A DNA stretch of 64,000 bases from Limnephilus marmoratus (Eukaryota; Arthropoda; Insecta; Trichoptera; Limnephilidae): assembly GCA_917880885.1 (NCBI GenBank), contig OU862923.1:26365770-26429769 (forward strand), read 5' to 3'. The notes under the pieces are model-generated. The model saw only the letters and a program-made list of their open reading frames with translations. It did no database searches and was not told the origin of the DNA. The translations under genes were made by a program, and so were the position numbers. Positions 56,259-64,000 of the stretch are shown here, one piece after another (within the stretch, counting starts at the first letter, position 1; every line of letters starts with the position of its first letter).

Positions 56259-58110
56259 ATAATAATAATATTTGGATGATTTATATAGCGCCGTTTTTGT
56301 GAAAAATCACCTCAAGGGCGCTGTACAAACTTATAATACATTTCTAAAATCTAAAAAACTACAAGCTAGACAAACAATTAAGAACAACTTATGGCTGAAA
56401 ATTGCATACACCGGTTCATTGATCACCGATACGAAAATATATGTACAATATTTTGACCAATGAACGCGATGCTGCCTAAAATTTAATGAAAACAGGACCA
56501 TACTTACCTGAGAGGTCGCTTGAAATTAACACTATATATTGTCCATTAAAAGAAATTTAGATAGAGTTCGCACGCAGAGGACATTATTGTGAACACATGT
56601 TATTTAATCCTGAGAAATATTTTAATATTAATATGTAATGTATTCTTTGACGAGTGTATTTTGGAAAGTAAAAGCAACATGTAAAGGTGGGTGGTACAGT
56701 AGTACCTATAAGGATTTGATCTTTCTAAATGTGGTTCGTCAAGAGACAGATTGATGTGTAAGGAATCGAGTAATTTTAATTTAGTAAGAAAAGTGTGATT
56801 AAGACATAGCACAGACAATACAAGTATGATACTCTCAAATAGGTATATTTAAATTACGGGTATGAGAGCCCAAAAAGGAAGGTTTTTAGTTTGGACCTAA
56901 ACTCTGTTGGGCTTGTTATGCATCTTAATTCCGGAGGGAGTCTATTCCAAGCCTTAGGCCCAGATACTCCGAAAGCACGATCTCCAAACATAGTATTTGG
57001 CTTTCGTTTAGGTTCTATTAGTCTGCCTTTGGCAGATGAAGTTGCTGATCTAAGGGTTAATTGTCTCGGACCGGTATTTTCCGGGACGCATAATTCGGAG
57101 ATGTAAGGTGGGGCCATTTCGTTGATTGATTTAAAAACCATCCAGCACAATTTGTACTGGATTCTCTCAGGGCACTTTAGCCAGTGAAGGTTACGAAGGT
57201 GTTCTGAAATATGTGAATATTTAGAAACCCCAGTTATGAGCCTTGCCGCTGCATTAAACACGGATTGAAGTTTGTCAATTTGATATTTTGGTAGACTAGC
57301 GTAGATGCCGTTACAGTAATCGAGCCGCGAGACTACGTAAGAGTTAATTAATAGTTTTGTCGCCTCTGTAGGAAGGTTTCTTCGAACTGACTTGAGTTGT
57401 CTTAGGTGAAAAAAACCGGTGCTTACTGTCCTATTTATTTGACTTTTTAACGAAAAGTCTGAATCTAAATTAACGCCAAGAAGTTTGACTGTTGTCTTTG
57501 GAATAATATCGTTGCCGGAAATGGAAATAGGTGAATTGTCTATGAAATGTTGGCGTTTGTTTGTGGCCGCCCATAGAAACTCAGTCTTAGATGGGTTCAG
57601 CTTCAGCTTGTTTGAAGACATCCAACGAGTTATTGCTTCTAGGCATTCAGTTATGCGGATTTTGAGACTGTTGATTTCGTTTGGAGAGCAGTAAAAATAA
57701 ACTTGCTGATCGTCAGCGTAGCAGTGGGACAGAAGACCAAATGACTCGATTATTTTGGCGACATCATTTGTAAAAAGGATGAAAAGAAGTGGGCCTAAAA
57801 CGGATCCTTGGGGTACCCCTGAAAAAGTGTTGCGAAGTTAGAGAGCTTATTTCCAACCTTAACGGCTTGTAAGCGATTGGATAGATATGACACCAGCCAA
57901 TTTTTAATATCGGAACTCAAACCAAATGTTTCCTCTAATCTCTTAGTGAGAAAGTCATGATCAATCGTGTCAAACGCTGCACTCATGTCTAAGAGTGAGA
58001 TAAGTGCTAACTTACCTGACTCTATGGCCAAAGTTATATCTGACAGCATACGAAGTATTCCGGTTTCTGTTGAGTGAAACCTTCTATCAAACCATAGCAT
58101 TGTCTCAGTG
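56259..58110 (-). mobile_element. CR1/L2-like LINE, 5'-truncated, one frameshift
   Basis: On the - strand the reverse transcriptase reads DMSAAFDTIDHDFL, then GVPQGSVLGPLLFILFTNDV and CYADDQQVYFYC (catalytic ADD). It continues SKTEFLWAATNKR, RLDYCNGIYASLP and GPKAWNRLPPELR to a stop at 56854. This C-terminal series is typical of CR1/L2-type LINEs. A one-base insertion before GVPQG (about 57820) splits the ORF, and the endonuclease domain is absent. The 3' untranslated tail ends GGCGCTATATAAATC and an (ATT)n run at 56259-56275. That tail also appears alone at 637-691, 17871-17920 and 18493-18543. Confidence 0.85.
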
Positions 58111-58114
58111 ACGT

Positions 58115-58710
58115 ACCTTCATCCCATTAATTCAACTTAATCCTGGTTTTATAAGAAATTGAAGAGATATGGAACAAACAATATGGTGTCTTATTGATTT
58201 TGACAGTTTAATGGATATTTCAATGATCCATAACTCATGATGAACATATGTGCACTGACAGCCAGTCAGTGGAGAGTATTTGTGGAGTAGGCCAAATCCC
58301 ACAGTCGTATGTCGCGCCGTGATGATGATGATTAGCAGTTGCTCAGTTGGATTGGTGAAATGGCTATAAACTAATATTATCCAAAGCTCAACTGCGGGTC
58401 AGGGTGATGGGGAAGTTTTCAGTCACCAGGTGGTCATCCTGAAAGATGATGGCTACATTCACTTCAAATTCTGCAACAAACACAATTTTCAATAATGTAT
58501 TAATATAAAGAAACGTGTCTGTGACGAGTGGAGGGCATCTTGGATTTGAGTTGTATACAAATCTTTTTACTCTAAGGTTGATGAAATTTTGCACACTTGA
58601 TGTTCAAAATAACAAAAAAAATAATTACTCTCTTCATCTGATTCAAAAAAACTGCGCATAAGGCCCGGGCAATACCGGGGACTCAACCAGTACATACTAC
58701 TATCAAACTC
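58115..58710. other. intergenic DNA, repeat scraps
   Basis: A (GAT)n run at about 58320-58332 and AGGCCCGGGCAATACCGGGG at about 58661-58680 are the only recognisable words. Nothing is coding. Confidence 0.5.
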
Positions 58711-58713
58711 ATA

Positions 58714-59388
58714 ACCCCTCCGAAAATCGCAAATATTCACTTATGATGTATCAAACGAAATGTCCGTTTTACGAAAACTTTGTGTTATTACCGCTTCACA
58801 ATTAAAGCTCTATAAATTAAACATTTTTGAACGAAGCCGAATACTAAAAACTATTTTAGAAAGGTTAGAAAATAAGCTTTCAAATTGTTATATTAAAAAT
58901 AAATATTAACATTTGTAAATATTAAAATTTAGAATGCAAACATTAAAAAAATGTAAAAATGACTCACATGATGTTTTTATGTGAAAACAGTACTAAAATC
59001 ACAGATTATGTAAACAACAATACTTATTCTATTGTATAAATGTATAATAAACACTTTTGTCACCTCACTTTTTTATCATTTCATATAAAAATATTTAATA
59101 AAAATTAACAATGTCGAGCGGCCCGTGGGCAATTTGGCTGGTAAAAATATGTGTCAACTGCGCGACTGACCGAATATTCTTGTTATGTATTTCTATGGAC
59201 AACTTGATAGGGATGTACAGTTTGATCCACTATCGACCTTTTACTTTTTGTTTTAGGGATGTCACTTAAACAATAACGGAGTTAGATCGATTTCTATGGA
59301 GACACACGCGTTGACGTATAAACACGCTTATTGTACTTGACTGCGTATGATCGTATTGATCGTATTTTTAATGCATATATCTGCTTAC
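58714..59388. repeat. ~680-bp unclassified repeat, empty-site copy
   Basis: This copy matches 4830-5985 without the Helitron at 5162-5649. At the equivalent point it reads AAATGTATAATAAACAC continuously (about 59036-59052). No inverted repeats or ORFs were recognised. Confidence 0.8.
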
Positions 59389-59556
59389 GTTGCTGACCGG
59401 ATAATCATATCTATACATAATAAAGCCATGTTTAAAGATTTAAGTAATGTGATGATTGTTTGTTTAGATATGAACTGGATCACCAAGTAAATTTATATTC
59501 AATTCAATTCAAGTAAAATAATAGTGCTCTAGTAGGTAGAATTTATACGGAATTAT

Positions 59557-60252
59557 TAGAGATGAAACGAATATTCGGTAACTATCCGGTATCCGGCCAA
59601 AATTTAAAATCTGGCCGGATAACGGATAATAAACAAGTATCCGGCCAGATATCAGATTTGAAAAAAAATATGATATATAAACTTTAGTTATAGGCACTTT
59701 ATTTAATTCACATAACAAAGAGAATCGTCAATTTTTTACCATAACATTCAATAGATAAATCGTTCGTTCAGCGATAAATTCCATTAAGTAATTAAAAAGA
59801 GAAGAAAAGAGATATGATATTTTTGTTTGTTACACACCTGCCTTTTTTCCTTCCCCACCATGAGAATTTTTAACTTTACACAACGAACAATAGCAATAGC
59901 AAATTTTTGATTGTCTCTTTTTATATCAAAATATTTCCATAAAGGCGGTCTTTTCTTTATCGAAGACATTTTTCTTCGGAAACTGAATCTCTTTTAATTT
60001 ATAGAAAGAAACACTAATACAATCACCTCAAACTCAAACTACAACAGCACGTTTTTTCGTAACAGTAAGACAATAAAACACTAGCTTCACTCATAAACGA
60101 AAGGGCCCGAACTCACCCGAGTCCACCCGATCGTTTGTGCGGTTCGCTCGTGTAACGAGTCGCCAATCGGATGTTCGGCTATTTGGCCAGATATTCGACT
60201 TCAAGTATTCAGTATCTGGTATCCAGCAAAACATATATCCGTTTCATCTCTA
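59557..60252 (-). mobile_element. hAT element with BED zinc-finger remnant
   Basis: The ends TAGAGATGAAACG and CGTTTCATCTCTA are hAT-type inverted repeats. The outer 8 bases, GGAATTAT and GTTATTAT, agree at six positions. Inside, the - strand encodes KKRPPLWKYFDIKRDNQKFA and KILMVGKEKRQV, like the start of a BED-finger hAT transposase (W, YF, then GKEKRQ). The finger's first cysteine pair is degraded and the catalytic region is missing, so it is internally deleted. TATCCGGCCA/TGGCCGGAT words recur near the ends. Confidence 0.75.
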
Positions 60253-60395
60253 GTTATTATTAATTCTGTGATTCAAGTTACCATCAGGAAGGTAATGACC
60301 AAGAAGACGAGATATAAAGCAGTTTTTATATGTCAGCATAATCAAGCTATCTCATTCATATATGAATGTCTCTTTCATTCATTTAAACATATCGA

Positions 60396-60775
60396 TAGCG
60401 GAAATTTGAAATGCTGAAATGCTGTAAAGGACAAAATGTTAATTGTTCAGGAGAGCGAAAAGAAAGTTTATTTTTTTCAAAAAACTATTTGTCCAGTTTT
60501 TGTAGACCTATAATTATTATGAATTTTTATTTTAAAATTACATTGAATAGATATTTCAGAATACTTAATATTATATTTTAATTTCTTTTTTAACAGAATT
60601 TAATTTATTTTTCAGAAAAAAAAATTCACTTAAAATTCACAACATAAAAGATACACTTATTTTCCTTGACATAAATATATTGAAAACTCATTACTACGAC
60701 ATTATTGAAAAATGACTGATATTAACTCATTATTGGATTTTTCACCCTTTACAGCATTTCAAATTTCCGCTATGG
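60396..60775. mobile_element. MITE with AGCGGAAATTTGAAATGCTG ends
   Basis: The left end AGCGGAAATTTGAAATGCTG and the right end CAGCATTTCAAATTTCCGCT are exact inverted repeats of 20 bp. TA stands outside both. The interior is AT-rich and non-coding. Tc1/mariner-type is possible. Confidence 0.75.
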
Positions 60776-60779
60776 ATAT

Positions 60780-61060
60780 TATTTTATTTTTTATTTTTTT
60801 TATTTTTTTTTATTTTTTTTTATTTTTATTTTGCAGAAACAAACAGTACATTATTACATAATGGGAAATATTTACAAAGTTATAGAATTAATACAATAAT
60901 TGGTACCAATGACATGTCGCTGTTATATACTTAAATTTTTATGTGATAAATAATACATTTTACCTAAATTTAGTTAGTAACTTATTGAAGGAGAGGGGTG
61001 TGGGAGAGTGTTTGTATGTGTGTAAATGAGGGTGTGAGGGTGAGTTGGTATGCACCTTTA
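60780..61060. other. AT-rich DNA with (TTTTTATT)n run
   Basis: A TTTTTATT low-complexity run occupies about 60782-60832. No gene is seen. Confidence 0.6.
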
Positions 61061-61067
61061 TTCGAGG

Positions 61068-61460
61068 ACCTTCACAGGTCTTTAGACCCAGAATCCGAGG
61101 ACTCACACGAATCCGAGGACGTCCTCGAATTCGAAATGCGAAAAACTGAATATGTACCTATAATCTATGCGTTCTGATTGGTCAACTGTCGAAATTTTGG
61201 GCCAATCGGAGAGAGTCCTCATTTTCGTGGTGAAAAATATCGTGTTTAATTTGGCTAGTGTTTCATTAGTACGGGTGTGTGACCACCAGGGCGGCGCCGC
61301 TAATGCTGGAAATCACACACAGACCCTAAACCGAGGACTCTCTCAAAGTCCTCGGTTTCGTGTTAAAAGGTGCCGATCACCGGAATGTGAACACCAGGAG
61401 GCGCTGCAAGCTCGAGTGTCAAGAAATCTCACCTACGCCCTAAACCGAGGACCCGTCGTT
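61068..61460. repeat. cluster of CCGAGGAC / GTCCTCGG words
   Basis: CGAGGAC or its complement occurs at least nine times in 400 bases, including an AAACCGAGGACT...AGTCCTCGGTTT inverted pair at about 61329-61361. Two ACCACCAGGGCGGCGC/ACACCAGGAGGCGC segments also resemble each other. It may be a decayed tandem repeat. The 153-codon ORF across it has no recognised domain. Confidence 0.55.
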
Positions 61461-61779
61461 CGAAATTCCTACGTGCATGTGAATATAATAAGTACTGCAC
61501 TATTAAGATTGTGCCGACAAGGAATTCAGTTTTTGACAGTTGAAACAAAATTCAATATTGCGTTTAGTTCGTATTGTGAACTATGTTCTGTAATACTGTT
61601 TAATTCGCTGTACGGTATTGTATTGTAATATTTAATAATTGAAAGTTATTAAATATTACAATAAAAAAATTAGGACACCTGCTCAAGTATTTGATTAATC
61701 CGCGTCATATATTCTTCTTTCACTCCATTCTTCGTTAATCCGCTCTATGACCCTATTACCTACACCCAGGGCTGGGCAA

Positions 61780-61955
61780 AATATATGCTTTGCTGTAATT
61801 GAAATACAAATTACAAAATACGTTTTCGCATGTATTTAAAATACGAAATACAAAATACTTTCGAGTCGTGTATTTGAAATACAAAATACAGTATTTTAAC
61901 CATTTTTTTTTTATTTCAAATACAAAATACAAGTTACAAAATACAAAATACATTT
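61780..61955. repeat. AAATACAAAATAC low-complexity array
   Basis: Imperfect repeats of CAAAATA/AAATACAAAATAC fill the region after CAGGGCTGGGCAAA, a hAT-like terminus at about 61768. The long antisense ORF of tyrosines and phenylalanines is a by-product. Confidence 0.7.
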
Positions 61956-62412
61956 TGTTTCGATAACTGATGGAAGCCTGTTACTTTCTTCCGCGGAGTT
62001 CGGAATCTCTATCTATCACTGTTGGAATGAAAAAAGGGATGAAGGGGAAAAAATGGGATGTCCACCGAAAACAAGATGACCCTACCTTGCTGATGACGTC
62101 CTGGGGTCCCACACTTCATGCACTCAAGATAACTCCACGGTTGAAAGCACGTATCTTGCGCGGATCGGGGTTTTGACTATAAAGCGACGAGACCAAAGTA
62201 TTTGGGCTGCCAGTACCGCGCGGTGTTGAAATTGCACTAATTTCACGGTTAGGAATCAATCTTGAACCGGTGACAATAGCAAGATGGATGTATCAGGATA
62301 GGTAGGTAAGACGGGAGGGATACATGGGAGTAGGTATAGATTTGCCCGAACAAATTTGGTTTTGGAAGAACCTTTGGTTGCAATAAATTGACATAAGTGC
62401 CCTTATCTAAAG

Positions 62413-62685
62413 CCTACAATACACGACAACTTTTTTAAGCCCGATTCCCGTATAGAGACCTAAGACAAAATTTTTCGCTTTATGCGGTCGCTATTTTCAT
62501 ATCTGCGATTTTAGTTGGCATCACAGCAACAATATGGTTCATGTGCTGTTTGCTGTGATGCCAATTGAAATCATAGATATGAAAATAGAGATGAAAATAG
62601 CGATCGCGAAAAGCGAAAAATTTTGTCTATGGTCTAGTCTCTATGCAGGAATCGGGCTGAAAAAAGGTGTCGTGTATTATAGGTA
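62413..62685. mobile_element. foldback/MITE with ~115-bp arms
   Basis: The arms (62413-62530 and 62548-62682) are inverted copies with AATACACGACA outside, CGATTCC, AAATTTTTCGCTTT and TTGGCATCACAGCA inside. A short loop (ACAATATGGTTCATGTGC) separates them. No ORF is present. Confidence 0.75.
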
Positions 62686-62984
62686 TAAGAGTGCGTTTTC
62701 ATAGAAGCAAAGCTGAGCAGAGTGAAACAGAGACTTGCAAAAATTGACCAATCATATTGCTCAGAAGATGATCTCACCTCCGCTCCACTTGTAAAGGTAT
62801 AGGACCCAGGTGTTAGATAATAATAATAATATGACATTTCTGCGCAGTTTTGTGTTATTTCACTTCAAGTGCGCTCTACTGTGATTAACTTAAAAATATT
62901 TTTTTATTTTTATTTTTAACTTTGTGAATAAAAATAAAAATATTCATCCTAGACTTGCAGAAAAGGTCAAAAGATTTTTTTTTC

Positions 62985-63190
62985 TTTATATGAGTTCCGC
63001 ACAGGAGGCTATGAGGAAAATAATTTCCCTCAGGGCCTATGTCATCTTTGGGGATGCTGTGTGGAGGTTTTTTTTAAAGGAAAGGAAGGAGAGGAGAGTT
63101 CTTGGAAGGAAAAGGGTTTAAGGGGTGGGTAGGAATCTGGGGTTCGGTGTGTCCTGATCATCCGCCTCTAAGACCTAGACAAACCTTTAT
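62985..63190 (+). repeat. dispersed repeat, truncated unit
   Basis: TATGAGTTCCGCACAGGAGG to CGCCTCTAAGACCTAGACAA matches the first 200 bases of the copy that follows at 63245-63545 almost base for base. This points to a recent local duplication. Confidence 0.75.
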
Positions 63191-63244
63191 TAACGCGTAT
63201 TAAAAATCTAGATAGCATTTAGTTCGGGTTGAATCTTTCAATCA

Positions 63245-63545
63245 TTTTTTTTTTACATGAGCTCCGCACAGGAGGCTATGAGGAAAATAATTTCCCTCAG
63301 GGCCTATGTCATCTTTGGGGATGCTGTGTGGAGGTTTTTTTAAGGAAAGGAAGGAGAGGAGAGTTCTGGGAAGGAAAAGGGTTAAATGGGTGGGTAGGAA
63401 TCTGGGGATCTGTGTGTCCTGGTCATCCGCCTCCAAGACCTAGACAAACCTCACCCCATGAACCCCTCACCCCATCACCAAACGTAGCGAACCACTTGGG
63501 GTGACCTATGGCAGAGGTGTTGGTTATCCAATAAAGGTTCCCAAA
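63245..63545 (+). repeat. dispersed repeat, full-length copy
   Basis: It runs from CATGAGCTCCGCACAGGAGG to GGTTATCCAATAAAGGTTCC, with GAACCACTTGGGGTGACC near the end. The family is also at 18835-19300, 22050-22410 and 40550-40960. It has no protein domain. Confidence 0.75.
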
Positions 63546-63667
63546 TTGAGTATCATAAAGATAGCAACCAATAATGCGCAATATGTGCGTTTAGAAAATG
63601 AAGATAATGTTGGTAATTCTTAGTCGAAGTACCTATGATACAATTAAAAGTGACCGAATTGGAAATG

Positions 63668-63740
63668 GGTTCCATAGCTCAGTTGATAGAGCACTTGCTA
63701 TGTAAGCAAAGGGCCCTGGGTTTGAGCCCCAGTGGAACCA
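63668..63740 (+). tRNA. tRNA-Thr(UGU)-like sequence, probably a pseudogene
   Basis: The 73 bases fold as a tRNA. The acceptor stem is GGTTCCA/TGGAACC, the D arm GCTC...GAGC, the anticodon loop TATGTAA with anticodon TGT, and the T stem CTGGG/CCCAG. A TTTTT terminator follows at 63746-63750. However, position 33 is A instead of the universal U, the T loop has T instead of C at position 56, and the base pair 27-43 is a C-A mismatch. It is therefore likely a decayed gene or a tRNA-derived repeat. Confidence 0.75.
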
Positions 63741-63754
63741 ATATCTTTTTCTGA

Positions 63755-64000
63755 TTTTTCTGTCTCCAGATTTTCGATTGAGTTTCGCTAATATTGTCTT
63801 CATTAAATAAATATTAAAAATAATCTTTTTCATCCATTATCAATAAACTCATGTATTCATGAATAAATACCGCGAACGATGAAAACGACAAATAAATATT
63901 AACATATCTTGCTCTGGATTCTAGCGTTTTTAGTCTATGTATTATCTATGTCAATTTATTTTTTTCATTATCATTATTAAGATCGCTAAATATTTTAAAA
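63755..64000. other. AT-rich end of the window
   Basis: No feature is recognised after the tRNA-like sequence. Confidence 0.5.

Overview
The window is animal nuclear DNA, most likely from an insect and probably a moth or butterfly (Lepidoptera). Genes are split by GT-AG introns, the intergenic DNA is AT-rich, and small transposons fill much of the space: hAT-type elements with 8-bp target duplications, Helitrons, CR1-like and RTE-like LINE fragments, and foldback elements. Short arrays built on TAGGTACC/GGTAGGTACC recur from about 30 to 51 kb and are typical of lepidopteran genomes. The order is an inference from sequence style, not a proven assignment.

Two protein-coding genes are supported. 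On the + strand, about 4480-14620, lies translation initiation factor eIF4B: eleven coding exons whose phases all join, an RRM across the first three, a long Arg/Asp/Gly-rich repeat region, a charged C-terminal region and a stop at 14618-14620. The usual N-terminal exon is not visible and is probably left of the window. On the - strand, 28253-25197 plus a likely leader exon near 32670-32444, lies a bZIP transcription factor with an AT-hook, best compared with Drosophila Xrp1. The two genes converge. A third, weak candidate is a - strand first exon at about 48190-47573.

The most interesting signal is in the eIF4B introns. Four introns each carry one sense-oriented copy of a 137-141-nt sequence with the layout of a box H/ACA snoRNA: a 5' domain closed by GCACA/TGTGC, an H box ATATCA, a 3' hairpin closed by ACCATT/AATGGT, and a terminal ACA. 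Paired bases change together between copies. A translation-factor gene with one guide RNA per intron is the classic host-gene arrangement.

The bZIP gene has its own surprise. If its exons join as predicted, the first AUG of the mRNA opens a 156-codon reading frame, out of frame with the bZIP protein, that overlaps the main ORF and ends exactly at an exon junction. This is an ATF4-like arrangement.

The rest is mobile DNA. Three foldback elements (29.0, 31.3 and 38.1 kb) share one central module but have unrelated inverted arms. Two others (21.3 and 41.5 kb) share a second module. One Helitron insertion is proven by an empty paralogous copy in the same window. LINE reverse transcriptase remnants lie at 53.9-54.5 and 56.3-58.1 kb, and a degenerate tRNA-Thr-like sequence lies at 63.7 kb. 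Everything was read by eye, and no database search was run.
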